Part shown: one piece after another, positions 7,915 through 17,154 of the stretch
How positions within the stretch are numbered: position 1 is the stretch's first letter
Layout: every line of letters begins with the position of its first letter
NCBI RefSeq assembly: GCF_003967195.1
Contig: NZ_AP018725.1
Span: 2,170,001-2,234,000 of the forward strand
Direction of reading: 5' to 3'
Length of the DNA: 64,000 bases
Source: Sulfuriflexus mobilis
Lineage (GTDB): Bacteria; Pseudomonadota; Gammaproteobacteria; AKS1
Position numbers and translations under genes: made by a program
The notes under the pieces: model-generated
Told to the model about the DNA's origin: nothing
The model's database searches: none
What the model saw: only the letters and a program-made list of their open reading frames with translations

Positions 7915-8601
7915 TCAGCCCAGTGTATAAAAGACGATTGCCAGCAGGACAGGCATTAACCACTGCCATATCGCCGGTGCCATCATGGCAGGCAATACAG
8001 TTTGCTCTTCTTCTAGTGTCATAGCTGATGACTCTATGTCCATCAACAAACGTCCGAGAAGTTTTGTCGCCCTGGAGAACAAATTCTCTTTTTCCTCTAG
8101 TCTGCGCATCTCGCGCTGAATTAATTTCTGCAGCTCCAACACCCGTTCGAGTGTTAATACCAGTAACAATGAGAACTGTTGGGGATTAAGACCTATGATG
8201 ATAAACGGGCGTGTCAACCAGGCTACGGCCGAAACCATTTCGCTTCTCTCTGATGTCTGTAACAAGGCGGAGACCATACTGACAATGGCGACAAGGACTG
8301 CCACCCGCAGCAGACCTGAATACAGTCCATTAATACTGGGTAAAAAGCGACTATCGATCAATGTCTGCTCAAACAACACCGGCCCGGGTGTAAACCAGCC
8401 GTAAACAATCAATATAGACAGATATAGCCATTTTAATCGCCAGATCATTTTTAACAAACCTGGAAAGACCTGCCTGGCTTTAATCAATATCAGCGACAGC
8501 GCCATCACGGCGGCAACTGCCACGGATTGCCAGTCTGGAAATGCCAGAAAGGCGATAACGACCATGACACTGACGATTCTTATAACCGGATGTATAAACA
8601 T
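7915..8601 (-). CDS. CbiQ/EcfT-like energy-coupling transmembrane protein
   Basis: I start it at the ATG 8601 (MFIHPVIRIVSVMVVIAFLA); a longer TTG frame would begin inside the fimV terminator and is unlikely. The protein has several hydrophobic segments: about 7-40, 55-75, 95-125, 135-160 and one at the C-terminus (WLMPVLLAIVFYTLG). The central cytoplasmic region (LTRPFIIIGLNPQQFSLLLV ... LERVLELQKLIQREMRRLEE) resembles the coupling region of CbiQ/EcfT proteins, which link an ABC ATPase to a substrate-binding membrane subunit. No ATPase or S-component gene is adjacent, so its partners are unknown. Family assignment is moderate. Confidence 0.6.
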   Translation of the reverse strand: MFIHPVIRIVSVMVVIAFLAFPDWQSVAVAAVMALSLILIKARQVFPGLLKMIWRLKWLYLSILIVYGWFTPGPVLFEQTLIDSRFLPSINGLYSGLLRVAVLVAIVSMVSALLQTSERSEMVSAVAWLTRPFIIIGLNPQQFSLLLVLTLERVLELQKLIQREMRRLEEKENLFSRATKLLGRLLMDIESSAMTLEEEQTVLPAMMAPAIWQWLMPVLLAIVFYTLG

Positions 8602-8623
8602 TGGTTTATCACTGGTCCTAAAC

Positions 8624-8659
8624 GCAAACAGCCGACGCAATCTTGCGTCGGCTGTTTGC
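8624..8659 (-). terminator. Terminator of fimV
   Basis: A perfect 17-bp inverted repeat (arms 8624-8640 and 8643-8659, GCAAACAGCCGACGCAA) with almost no spacer, so the tip must open to form a loop. It lies 14 bases after the fimV stop on the minus strand and is followed there by GTTT; it stands before the start of the CbiQ-like gene. Confidence 0.8.
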
Positions 8660-8673
8660 CTGGCGATAGAGCA

Positions 8674-11247
8674 TTACAGTTCGTTAATCAGGCCCTGAGC
8701 CTCAGATTTCTGTTCATCATTCCCTTCGTTCATAACTTCATCGAGGATGGCGCGCGCACCATCCGGGTCACCCATGTCGATATAGGCCTTGGCCAGGTCA
8801 AGCTTGGTAGCAACCTCATCGAGGCCCAATACCTCGTCGTCTTCCGCGGTTGCCTCTTCCTCTACCGTCTCAGCCATATCCATCCCGGCAAGTGGTTCTT
8901 CAGCCATGGCCTCGTCAAGTTCGAGATCCAGTTCACCGAGGTCGAATTCTGCAGCTGGCGCCTGTTCTGCTGCAGGCTCAGCCACGCTAGCCGCCTCATC
9001 AAAGGCACTCAGGTCCAGTTCACCCAGATCGCCGCCTGCTGCCTCTTCTTCCAACTCCGGCATATCGAAGCTATCGAGTGATAATTCATCCATATCACTG
9101 GCCAGGTCCGTCAGCTCCTCGACAGGGGCGTCTTCCACATCCAAATCAAGTACATCAGGCTCATTTTCTGCGGCGGGCACTTCTATTTCAGGGATATCGA
9201 GCGAAGATATTTCTTCACTCAGCGACTCGTCGAAATCCGCTTCCAGTTCATCAAGTCCGGCAATACCCTGCAGGTCGGAAAAATCATCCTCCAGCTCGGC
9301 AGCGGCATCGCGGAACATCTCATTATCGGGACAGAGGTCGCGTCCCATTTCCATCGCCTTGCCCCACAAGGCGGCATTCTGATCACCTTTCGCCTCATGC
9401 AGTTCGCTTGCCAGTGCCAGGAAGGCCTCTGCATTTCTGGCAGAATGGTACACCTCCATCAGCTTAAGCTTGAGATCGAGACGTTCAGGCTCCTGCTCAA
9501 TGGCGCTATTCAGCAATTCGACCGCCTGTTGATGTTTGTTATAGGCAATGTATACATCTGCCTCCGAAAGCGGGTCCACTTCGCCGACTTCAGATTCAAT
9601 CGCGCCCCCCATGGCACTCGGGGCAAAATCACTCAGCAACGAGGTTTCTTCTGCGGCAACGCTGTCGGAACCTGAGCCACCGCCTGGCTTACCGGTGAGA
9701 ATACTCTCCGGGAATTGCGCCGCGGCCATACGACGACGCTGGATCAACCATATCAGTGCCAACAGGCCAATCATGACCGCCACCAGCACAGCCAAAATGA
9801 CCACGTTATTCAACAAATCCTTCACGAGGCCAAACAGACCTTCGTCTGCCACCGGCTCGACCGGTGCAGCGCTCACAGCGGGTTGTGTAATTGGCCTTGG
9901 CGCTTGCGGTTTGACCGCCGGAATTTCTGTCTTAACCGTTTCATCCAGGGCAAACGGGTTGGCCAGCTTGTTCCCGGTAGACTTCTTCTCTACCTGAGCT
10001 TCATCGCCAACAGCAGAAGACGCGGGCTCTTCTACTACAGGCGCAACCTCCGGGGCAGCCGCTGTAACCGGGGCAGCAAGCTTGTTCTGCAGCTCAGCCA
10101 GGGATTCCTCTTTCAAATTCAGTAGCCGCTCCATGGAGTCGATCTGGTCCTGCAGTGCCGAAACACGCCCCTTCAGGTCTGTGTTTTCCTGTTCTTTTGA
10201 GGCCAGTTGCTCACTGATCAGCGCCACTTCCTCGGCACTATCACTACTCCCTGCTCCGGCTCCTTGTGCCGTATCCTTGCTGTCGGCCTGCTTCGGTGTG
10301 ACCAGTCGAACAGCCGGCTCGTCAGCAGCAGAGGAGCCACGGCTGGATGGCGCCGCTTCACCCTGAGTACCGGTCGGGGTTTCGCCACGGCTGATGGCTT
10401 CACGGGCATTCCGCCAGAGTTCATTCTGTTCACGGGTCAGGCGAATCGCCTCTGCAGCATCAATCGCCTCAATCATGTCGCGTTCAGGAATCCGCAGGAT
10501 AAATCCGGATTTCAAACCATTGACGTTGCCATTCGTAAAGGCCTGCGGATTGTTTCGCAACAGGGCCATCATCACTTGCTCAATCTCAATTGAGCTGTCC
10601 GGACGCAGGCTTGAGGCTATCGACCACAAGGTATCATTGCGCTTGACCTTATAGGCCTCACCAGCCGCGGTAACTGGCGCACGGCTAACCGGCTCGGAGG
10701 CGACAGCGCCCAGTTCCATACGCGGGAACAGCTCATCACTGCTATCAACAAACGGTGCAGGTGCCGCAACCTGTGGTGCAGGCTCCTCCATAGCCGCCGG
10801 TGCGGCAGTTCTGACAGCCGGGGCCTGTATCGGTGCCGCCTTACGCTGGGCAAACACCGGTGGATCAAGCAACATGGTGTATTCACGGACTAAATGACCA
10901 CTCGTCCAGTCGACCTCTATGAGGAAGTCGAGGAAGGGTTCTTTGATGGGCTTGGTCGATGTGACCTTGATCGAGGCCGAACCGTCCTGATTGTCGATGA
11001 CCTTGAACTTCAGGTAACTCAGTACCAGTGGACGCTCAATACCGGCATTGGCAAAGTCTTTCAGGCTGCCGAGCGTTACACGGATGCCCTCTACATCGCC
11101 GCTACGGACAGAGAACAGTTTTATCTCTGCATCCAGTGGTTGGTTTAATGCCGAGCTGACCCGGATATCGCCAACACCCAATGTGTACGCAATGTTCGAT
11201 GACAACAGACAAATGAGTGTTACAAAAAAGATTTTGAGTTTGCGCAA
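8674..11247 (-). CDS. fimV: Peptidoglycan-binding pilus assembly protein FimV
   Basis: An 857-residue protein with the full FimV plan. Residues 1-25 are a signal peptide; 26-130 is the FimV N-terminal domain (LGVGDIRVSSALNQPLDAEI ... VDWTSGHLVREYTMLLDPP). A LysM domain follows at about 195-255 (YKVKRNDTLWSIASSLRP), then an Ala/Pro linker, a coiled coil (LASKEQENTDLKGRVSALQD), one membrane helix near 480-505 (VVILAVLVAVMIGLLALIWL), a long acidic cytoplasmic region and the C-terminal FimV TPR-like domain (ATKLDLAKAYIDMGDPDGAR). FimV links peptidoglycan to polar type IV pilus and type II secretion machines and affects cAMP signalling in Pseudomonas. The start is TTG, with GGAG upstream. The FimX-like and cyclase genes further along fit the same pilus/motility theme. 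Confidence 0.93.
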   Translation of the reverse strand: MRKLKIFFVTLICLLSSNIAYTLGVGDIRVSSALNQPLDAEIKLFSVRSGDVEGIRVTLGSLKDFANAGIERPLVLSYLKFKVIDNQDGSASIKVTSTKPIKEPFLDFLIEVDWTSGHLVREYTMLLDPPVFAQRKAAPIQAPAVRTAAPAAMEEPAPQVAAPAPFVDSSDELFPRMELGAVASEPVSRAPVTAAGEAYKVKRNDTLWSIASSLRPDSSIEIEQVMMALLRNNPQAFTNGNVNGLKSGFILRIPERDMIEAIDAAEAIRLTREQNELWRNAREAISRGETPTGTQGEAAPSSRGSSAADEPAVRLVTPKQADSKDTAQGAGAGSSDSAEEVALISEQLASKEQENTDLKGRVSALQDQIDSMERLLNLKEESLAELQNKLAAPVTAAAPEVAPVVEEPASSAVGDEAQVEKKSTGNKLANPFALDETVKTEIPAVKPQAPRPITQPAVSAAPVEPVADEGLFGLVKDLLNNVVILAVLVAVMIGLLALIWLIQRRRMAAAQFPESILTGKPGGGSGSDSVAAEETSLLSDFAPSAMGGAIESEVGEVDPLSEADVYIAYNKHQQAVELLNSAIEQEPERLDLKLKLMEVYHSARNAEAFLALASELHEAKGDQNAALWGKAMEMGRDLCPDNEMFRDAAAELEDDFSDLQGIAGLDELEADFDESLSEEISSLDIPEIEVPAAENEPDVLDLDVEDAPVEELTDLASDMDELSLDSFDMPELEEEAAGGDLGELDLSAFDEAASVAEPAAEQAPAAEFDLGELDLELDEAMAEEPLAGMDMAETVEEEATAEDDEVLGLDEVATKLDLAKAYIDMGDPDGARAILDEVMNEGNDEQKSEAQGLINEL

Positions 11248-11596
11248 CGTCCTAACTCCATTCTGTTTTCTTTATCATTGCTACGCTGCGAACCGGCATG
11301 AATACCAGCTCCCCTGCGACCACCCCTGTTATAGACAGGCGCTTGAATGTTATCCGGGCAAGTTCGAATGACCCTTATAATAGTTCTATAACTATACATT
11401 ATAGAAAGTCTTTTACAAATATTTCAGTCATTTGGGACAACCTTTACGAAAGCCCATCAAGTTTAGGCCTTAGCTATGGATAAAACCTTGAATAAGGTCA
11501 AACTTTGAAGATATGGCGCCGCTGCTGACAGGGGCACTCTCTAGCCTACTAGTCGCCCCGGAATGCATTCTATCTAATTGATTAATAATAAAAAAT
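11248..11596. other. Intergenic region upstream of fimV, 402 bp to asd
   Basis: No gene is visible. On the minus strand a TATAAT hexamer at 11398-11403 is a candidate -10 element for fimV, about 150 bases before its start, in an AT-rich patch with short repeats of TTATA. I could not find a convincing -35. The far end of the region holds the asd terminator. Confidence 0.4.
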
Positions 11597-11623
11597 AAAA
11601 TGCCCCCAAGTCGGGGGCATTTT
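11597..11623 (-). terminator. Terminator of asd
   Basis: AAAATGCCCCC / GGGGGCATTTT arms (11597-11607 and 11613-11623) with a five-base loop. On the minus strand it is followed by TATTTTTTATT, a good T-run, 26 bases after the asd stop. Confidence 0.93.
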
Positions 11624-11649
11624 ATCGGTTGGTTTCGCGCTGTCAAAAA

Positions 11650-12759
11650 TCACTTTTCAAGCAAGATCCGCAGCATGCGGCGCAGTGGCTCGGCAGCCCC
11701 CCAGAGCAACTGGTCACCCACGGTGAAGGCCGACAGGTAGTCATTGCCCATGCTCAGCTTCCGCAGCCGGCCAACCGGCACGGCCAGGGTACCGGTGACG
11801 GCCGCCGGGGTCAGTGCCTGCATGGTGATATCACGCTCATTCGGCACGACCTTCACCCAGTCATTGGCCTCGGCGAGGATGCCGTCGATCTCGTCCAGCG
11901 GCACCGCCTTGTTCATCTTGATGGTCAGGGCCTGGCTGTGACAGCGCATGGCACCGATGCGAACACACAGGCCGTCGATGGGAATGGGGTTATCCGAACG
12001 ACCGAGGATCTTGTTGGTCTCGACCTGTGCCTTCCACTCTTCCTTTGATTGGCCAGAATCCAGCGGCACATCGATCCACGGGATCAGGGAGCCAGCCAGC
12101 GGCACGCCCCACTTGTCCTTTGGATAGTCGTCCGAGCGCAGGAACTCAGCCGTCTTGCGGTCAATCTCGAGAATCGCCGAGGCCGGGTCGTCGTTAAGTA
12201 CCTTGACGTTGGCATCAATCGCACCCATTTGCTTGATGAGCTCACGCATATTCTGCGCACCGGCACCTGAGGCGGCCTGGTAGGTCATCGGGGTAATCCA
12301 CTCAACCAGGCCCTTATCGAACAGGCCGCCGATGGCCATCAACATCAGGGAGACCGTGCAGTTACCGCCAACGAACGTCCTGGTGCCATTTGCCAAACCC
12401 TTTTCGATTACTGACTTGTTAACAGGGTCAAGTACGATGATGCTGTCATCCTGCATTCGCAAAGCTGACGCCGCATCGATCCAGTAACCATCCCAACCTG
12501 ACTTGCGTAGTTCCGGGTAAACTTCCTTGGTGTAGTCACCACCCTGGCAGGTGATAATGGCATCCATGGCCTTCAGTTCATCGATATCCTTGGCATCCTT
12601 TAGTGGCGGAACATCCTTGCCCACATCCGGACCGGCCTGACCTGCCTGTGAGGTAGTGAAGAATACAGGCTCGATTAAATCAAAATCATTTTCCTCGCGC
12701 ATTCTCTGCATGAGTACCGAACCCACCATACCGCGCCAACCAATCAAACCTACACGCAT
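11650..12759 (-). CDS. asd: Aspartate-semialdehyde dehydrogenase
   Basis: A 369-residue protein of the gamma-proteobacterial Asd type (family length about 370). It reduces aspartyl phosphate to aspartate semialdehyde with NADPH, the branch point for lysine/diaminopimelate, threonine and methionine. Visible features are the NADP-binding start [20 protein letters not shown], the catalytic Cys in [10 protein letters not shown], the [10 protein letters not shown] segment, and the C-terminal active-site region with [16 protein letters not shown] that carries Arg and His. AGGAG lies seven bases before the ATG. It follows leuB by 33 bases and is probably the last gene of a leuC-leuD-leuB-asd transcript, closed by the terminator downstream. 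Confidence 0.96.
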   Translation of the reverse strand: MRVGLIGWRGMVGSVLMQRMREENDFDLIEPVFFTTSQAGQAGPDVGKDVPPLKDAKDIDELKAMDAIITCQGGDYTKEVYPELRKSGWDGYWIDAASALRMQDDSIIVLDPVNKSVIEKGLANGTRTFVGGNCTVSLMLMAIGGLFDKGLVEWITPMTYQAASGAGAQNMRELIKQMGAIDANVKVLNDDPASAILEIDRKTAEFLRSDDYPKDKWGVPLAGSLIPWIDVPLDSGQSKEEWKAQVETNKILGRSDNPIPIDGLCVRIGAMRCHSQALTIKMNKAVPLDEIDGILAEANDWVKVVPNERDITMQALTPAAVTGTLAVPVGRLRKLSMGNDYLSAFTVGDQLLWGAAEPLRRMLRILLEK

Positions 12760-12792
12760 TGTTATTCTCCTGAACCGTAGTATTTCATAATT

Positions 12793-13878
12793 TTATTTGG
12801 CTTCACGCAGTGCGGCGACGACGGCATCGCCCATCTCTGTCGTACCGACCTCCTGCATACCCTCCGACCAGATATCTACCGTACGAATACCTTTGTCGAG
12901 TACGGCACCAACGGCATTCTCGATACGTTGGGCAACATCCGTCTCATCGAAGGTATAGCGCAGCATCATGGCCACTGAAAGGATTGTCGCCAAGGGGTTG
13001 GCCTTGTTCTGGCCGGCAATATCCGGCGCCGAACCATGAATCGGTTCGTACATGCCTTTACCGTTCGCATCCAGCGAGGCCGATGGCAACATGCCAATGG
13101 ATCCGGTCAGCATCGCCGCACAATCCGAGAGGATGTCACCAAACATATTCGTCGTCACCATGACATCAAACTGCTTCGGCGCGCGCACCAGCTGCATGGC
13201 GGCATTGTCCACATACATGTGGCTAAGCTCCACATCGGGATAGTCCTTGGCCACGCTCTCCATGACCTCACGCCATAACTCGGTACACTCAAGCACATTG
13301 GCCTTGTCCACCGAGCACAGGCGACGGTCACGCTTCATGGCGATATCAAAGGCGACACGGCCGATGCGTTCGATCTCAGATTCACTGTAAACCAGCGTAT
13401 TGAAACCTTCACGCTGGCCATCATCACGGATGCGCACACCACGCGGCTGACCAAAGTAGATGCCACCGGTCAGTTCACGCACGATCATGAGATCAAGACC
13501 GGATACCACTTCCGGTTTCAGGGTTGAGGCACCGGCCAGTTGCGGGTACAAAATAGCAGGGCGCAGGTTGGCGAACAGCTCCAGTTCCGCACGCAGACCG
13601 AGCAGACCCTTTTCCGGACGCACCGCGATGTCCAGTGACTCCCATTTGTAACCGCCGACGGCACCGAGCATGACGGCATCGGCGTCTTTGGCCAGTTGCA
13701 AGGTTTCATCCGGAAGGGGCTTGCCATGAGTATCGTAACCGGCGCCACCGACAAGACCCTGTTCGGTTTCAATATCCAGGCCAAAGCCACTGTGTAGGCA
13801 ATCCAGCACCTTCACGGCCTCTGCCATGATCTCAACACCAATCCCGTCACCGGGTAATACTGCAATTTTCATCGTCAT
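12793..13878 (-). CDS. leuB: 3-isopropylmalate dehydrogenase
   Basis: A 361-residue protein of the isocitrate/isopropylmalate dehydrogenase family. It oxidises and decarboxylates 3-isopropylmalate with NAD, the third step of leucine synthesis. Signatures: [15 protein letters not shown] at the start, [10 protein letters not shown], the substrate-binding REL.GGIYFG loop, DKANVLE (catalytic Lys and Asn), the metal-binding VDNAAMQLV, and FGDILSD. Translation may start at MTMK or two codons later (MKIAVL). It lies downstream of leuD, separated by a 228-base stretch that holds a repeat element. Confidence 0.96.
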   Translation of the reverse strand: MTMKIAVLPGDGIGVEIMAEAVKVLDCLHSGFGLDIETEQGLVGGAGYDTHGKPLPDETLQLAKDADAVMLGAVGGYKWESLDIAVRPEKGLLGLRAELELFANLRPAILYPQLAGASTLKPEVVSGLDLMIVRELTGGIYFGQPRGVRIRDDGQREGFNTLVYSESEIERIGRVAFDIAMKRDRRLCSVDKANVLECTELWREVMESVAKDYPDVELSHMYVDNAAMQLVRAPKQFDVMVTTNMFGDILSDCAAMLTGSIGMLPSASLDANGKGMYEPIHGSAPDIAGQNKANPLATILSVAMMLRYTFDETDVAQRIENAVGAVLDKGIRTVDIWSEGMQEVGTTEMGDAVVAALREAK

Positions 13879-13900
13879 AAGATTAACCTGTATTCAAAGT

Positions 13901-14097
13901 AATAAACGCAAAGTGCGCAAAGACGCAGAGGTCGCAAAGCAATATAAAAGTGTTTCAATCCTACTCGTAAGCTTTTCATTATGGGCAAATTAATTTTTCT
14001 AAATGATCAAAAACAATCAATATACCCTAGAGAAAATTACTTATAGTTCATAAAAACCTTTGCGTTCTTTGCGCCTCCGCGACCTCTGCGTTATTAA
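13901..14097. repeat. MITE-like element with imperfect terminal inverted repeats
   Basis: About 197 bp between leuD and leuB. Both ends consist of degenerate tandem units of the type ACGCAAAG / GCGCAGAG: left end 13901-13940 (AATAAACGCAAAGTGCGCAA and continuing), right end 14058-14097 (reads as AATAACGCAGAGGTCGC on the other strand). The ends are therefore inverted with respect to each other, and the centre is AT-rich with no reading frame. Repeats of this look recur in intergenic DNA of many gammaproteobacteria. It may fold into a long stem when transcribed between leuD and leuB. Confidence 0.6.
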
Positions 14098-14106
14098 CTC
14101 CTGACT

Positions 14107-14742
14107 CTAGAATAGCCATGGAGTTTCCTGTTTACGACGTGCTTCATAGGCCTTGATATCGTCGGTATTCTGCAAGGTCAGGCCAATATCATCCAGACCA
14201 TTCAGCAGACAATGCTTGCGGAAGGCATCCACCTCGAAGGCGATACTTTCACCCGAAGGCGTTGTCACCGTCTGCGCCTCCAGATCGATATTCAGCTGAT
14301 ACCCTTCAGTGGCCTCCACTTCATTAAATAATTGATCAATGACCTGTTCATCAAGGATGATCGGCAAGATGCCATTCTTGAAACAGTTGTTAAAAAATAT
14401 GTCGGCATAGCTCGGTGCGATGACGACACGAAAACCGTAATCGAGTAAAGCCCACGGTGCGTGTTCGCGCGAGGAGCCACAACCAAAGTTTTTACGCGCC
14501 AACAGGATCTGCGCACCTTTATAGCGTGGCTTGTTGAGGACAAAGTCTTCATTCAGCGGGCGCCCGCTGTTATCCACGCCCGGCTCACCGGTATCGAGGT
14601 AACGCCAGTCATCAAACAGATTTACGCCGAAGCCACTACGCTTGATCGACTTCAAAAATTGTTTGGGGATAATCGCATCGGTATCAACGTTGGCACGGTC
14701 CAGAGGCAAAACCAGACCATTCAATTGGGTAAACTTATCCAT
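14107..14742 (-). CDS. leuD: 3-isopropylmalate dehydratase small subunit
   Basis: A 211-residue swivel-domain subunit of isopropylmalate isomerase, which with LeuC converts 2- to 3-isopropylmalate. Hallmarks are [20 protein letters not shown] near the start and the [17 protein letters not shown] loop that closes over the substrate. A GAGGAGG site lies seven bases before the ATG. Only two bases separate it from the leuC stop, so the two are translationally linked. Confidence 0.96.
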   Translation of the reverse strand: MDKFTQLNGLVLPLDRANVDTDAIIPKQFLKSIKRSGFGVNLFDDWRYLDTGEPGVDNSGRPLNEDFVLNKPRYKGAQILLARKNFGCGSSREHAPWALLDYGFRVVIAPSYADIFFNNCFKNGILPIILDEQVIDQLFNEVEATEGYQLNIDLEAQTVTTPSGESIAFEVDAFRKHCLLNGLDDIGLTLQNTDDIKAYEARRKQETPWLF

Positions 14743-14744
14743 GC

Positions 14745-16160
14745 TTATGCCTCCTCGCTTAACGTGCGTACATCAACAAAATGCCCTGTCACGGCCGCCG
14801 CCGCCGCCATCGCCGGGCTCACCAGATGCGTGCGCCCGCCACGGCCTTGTCGACCTTCAAAATTGCGGTTAGAGGTGGACGCACAACGCTCCCCCTCTTC
14901 CAGGCGATCTGCATTCATGGCCAGGCACATGGAACAACCCGGTTCACGCCATTCGAAACCGGCCTCGACAAATATTTTGTCCAGGCCTTCGGCCTCTGCC
15001 TGCTCTTTCACCAGGCCGGACCCCGGCACAACCAGCGCCAGTTTAATGTTATCAGCAACCTTACGGCCCCTGGCCACTGCCGCCGCGGCGCGCAGGTCTT
15101 CAATGCGTGAATTCGTGCAGGAACCGATGAAGACCTTGTCCACGCTGATTTCAGTTACCGGCGTGTTCGCAACCAGTCCCATGTACTCGAGCGCACGTTG
15201 CATACCTTCACGCCGGACGGCATCACTTTCATTCGCCGGGTCCGGGACCGTGGCATCGACAGCGACTACCATCTCCGGTGAGGTACCCCAGGTCACCTGT
15301 GGGCGAATGCTGGCGGCATCAATATGCACAACGCGATCAAACTCGGCATCGGCATCACTATGCAGCTCACGCCAGCTGGCCTCGGCCTGTGGCCATTGTT
15401 CGCTCGTCGGCGCAAAGGGACGACCCTTGATATAGTTAATAGTCGTGTCATCCACCGCCACCATGCCGGCACGGGCTCCCGCCTCAATCGCCATGTTACA
15501 GACCGTCATACGGCCTTCCACAGACAAGGCGCGGGTCGCGTCGCCACCGAATTCAATGGCATAACCGGTTCCACCAGCGGTGCCGATCTCACCGATTATC
15601 GCCAACACGATATCTTTCGCCGTAACACCGGCGCCGACCTGTCCGTCGACACTGACCAGCATGCTCCTGGACTTTTTCTGCAACAGGCACTGCGTCGCCA
15701 TAACGTGCTCGACCTCTGAGGTGCCGATACCAAAGGCCAGTGCCCCAAAGGCACCATGCGTTGAGGTATGCGAATCACCACAGACAACCGTCATGCCCGG
15801 CAAGGTCGCACCCTGCTCAGGACCGATCACATGCACGATACCCTGACGATGATCGGCCATATCAAATTCGGTTATGCCGAACTCGTGACAGTTTTGGCCC
15901 AGGGTCTCTACCTGCAGACGCGATACGGGATCGCTGATGCCGGCACGGCGATCGGTGGTCGGCACATTATGATCCGGGGTAGCCAGAATCGAGTTCGTCC
16001 GCCAGACCTTGCGACCGGCCATGCGCAGCCCCTCGAAGGCCTGCGGTGAGGTCACTTCGTGCACAAGGTGACGATCTATATAGAGTAAGGCGGTGCCGTC
16101 ATCATCGACGCGCACTACGTGGCTATCCCAAAGTTTGTCGTAAAGTGTCTTGCCTGCCAT
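14745..16160 (-). CDS. leuC: 3-isopropylmalate dehydratase large subunit
   Basis: A 471-residue aconitase-family subunit. The start at 16160 ([16 protein letters not shown]) matches the family and has GGAG upstream; an extension to 16220 is unlikely. It carries the 4Fe-4S ligands: one Cys in [16 protein letters not shown] and two in [11 protein letters not shown]. Other hallmarks are [37 protein letters not shown] and the E.G...GMVAVDDTT region. It forms the leucine isomerase with LeuD. It is transcribed divergently from a LysR-type regulator with 112 bases between, an arrangement known from Pseudomonas, and that spacer holds dyad sequences that may be the operator. Confidence 0.96.
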   Translation of the reverse strand: MAGKTLYDKLWDSHVVRVDDDGTALLYIDRHLVHEVTSPQAFEGLRMAGRKVWRTNSILATPDHNVPTTDRRAGISDPVSRLQVETLGQNCHEFGITEFDMADHRQGIVHVIGPEQGATLPGMTVVCGDSHTSTHGAFGALAFGIGTSEVEHVMATQCLLQKKSRSMLVSVDGQVGAGVTAKDIVLAIIGEIGTAGGTGYAIEFGGDATRALSVEGRMTVCNMAIEAGARAGMVAVDDTTINYIKGRPFAPTSEQWPQAEASWRELHSDADAEFDRVVHIDAASIRPQVTWGTSPEMVVAVDATVPDPANESDAVRREGMQRALEYMGLVANTPVTEISVDKVFIGSCTNSRIEDLRAAAAVARGRKVADNIKLALVVPGSGLVKEQAEAEGLDKIFVEAGFEWREPGCSMCLAMNADRLEEGERCASTSNRNFEGRQGRGGRTHLVSPAMAAAAAVTGHFVDVRTLSEEA

Positions 16161-16234
16161 GGTTTGTCTCCGTTTCGAGAGGGGTAGACTACGCCTGCAT
16201 GAATCATTACTCAAATTCATATTTATTATAGTTT

Positions 16235-16263
16235 CTATTCCAATAGGTTATATTTAGACCTAT
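16235..16263. promoter_or_regulatory. Dyad repeats between leuC and the LysR gene (candidate operator)
   Basis: Two overlapping inverted repeats: CTATT-CC-AATAG at 16235-16246 and ATAGGT-N9-ACCTAT at 16243-16263. The second has the size of a LysR-family site (interrupted dyad with T-N11-A symmetry). It ends ten bases before the regulator ATG, so the regulator could repress itself here while acting on leuC. Confidence 0.5.
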
Positions 16264-16272
16264 ACTTTGATA

Positions 16273-17154
16273 ATGGATATCGCCAATCTGCAGGCCTTCA
16301 TCAGTGTCGCCGAGCACAGCTCCTTCTCGCTGGCCGCCGAACATATACACATCAGCCAGCCCGCCGTCAGCAAGCGCATCGCGGCCCTTGAGGCCGAGCT
16401 CAACACCCGTCTGTTCGACCGCATCGGCCGCCAGACCCTGCTCACCGAGGCCGGGCAGGCACTTTTGCCGCGCGCCCAGCGTATCCTCGCCGAGGTGCAG
16501 GACAGTCGCCGGGCGATCAGCAACCTCTCCGGAGAGATCGGTGGTCGCCTCAGTATCGGCACCAGTCACCATATCGGCCTGCACCGCCTGCCAAGCGTAC
16601 TGCGCGCCTTTAATCAGCGCTATGCAGAGGTGGAACTCGACCTGCACTTTATGGATTCGGAAGAGGCCTGCGAGGCCGTCTTGCATGGTGAACTGGAGCT
16701 GGGCATCGTCACCCTGCCCTTATCGCCCTCGCCCAGTCTGGCCTGCACGCCAGTCTGGCAGGATGACTTACGGGTGGTGGTGGGCCCGGACCATCCCCTG
16801 CATGGTCGACGAAGTATTGAACTGGTGACACTGGCCGGGTACCCGGCGATCCTGCCGGCACACGGCACCTTCACCCGCGAGGTGATTGAGGATGCCTTTC
16901 GCCCCTATGGTATCGAGCCATTGTTAAGGCTTTCTACAAATTACCTGGAGACGATCAAGATGATGGTCTCGATCGGCCTGGGCTGGAGTATCCTGCCCGA
17001 GAGCATGATCGATGGGGAGCTGCGCGCCTTAAAGGTGCCCGGTCTGAAACTGGTGCGCGAACTGGGTGTGGCACGGCATACCGAGCGCACCCTGTCGAAT
17101 GCGGCCGAGGCATTAATCAGGTTATTGCCTCTGACGCATGCGGCGCATGGATAA
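16273..17154 (+). CDS. LysR-family regulator divergent from leuC
   Basis: A 293-residue protein with an N-terminal winged HTH (residues 1-60: MDIANLQAFISVAEHSSFSL ... SQPAVSKRIAALEAEL) and a C-terminal periplasmic-binding-like effector domain (about 90-290). The ATG at 16273 is preferred over a TTG two codons earlier. Sequence and position closely match the regulator found next to leuC in Pseudomonas. It probably controls leuC and perhaps the leu transcript in response to an intermediate such as isopropylmalate; that ligand is inference. Its last 38 bases overlap the 3-prime end of the convergent MFS gene. Confidence 0.9.
   Translation: MDIANLQAFISVAEHSSFSLAAEHIHISQPAVSKRIAALEAELNTRLFDRIGRQTLLTEAGQALLPRAQRILAEVQDSRRAISNLSGEIGGRLSIGTSHHIGLHRLPSVLRAFNQRYAEVELDLHFMDSEEACEAVLHGELELGIVTLPLSPSPSLACTPVWQDDLRVVVGPDHPLHGRRSIELVTLAGYPAILPAHGTFTREVIEDAFRPYGIEPLLRLSTNYLETIKMMVSIGLGWSILPESMIDGELRALKVPGLKLVRELGVARHTERTLSNAAEALIRLLPLTHAAHG

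Noticed and set aside
8602-8640. N-terminal extension of the CbiQ-like protein by 13 residues
   Set aside because: It would start at a TTG inside the fimV terminator stem and lacks a ribosome site; the ATG at 8601 fits the family.
8789-9382. Ser-rich frame of about 200 residues on the plus strand
   Set aside because: It is the mirror image of the acidic Asp/Glu/Ala-rich region of fimV; low complexity only.
14461-15435. 324-residue frame opposite leuD and leuC
   Set aside because: Antisense shadow of two certain genes with composition typical of reversed GC-rich codons.
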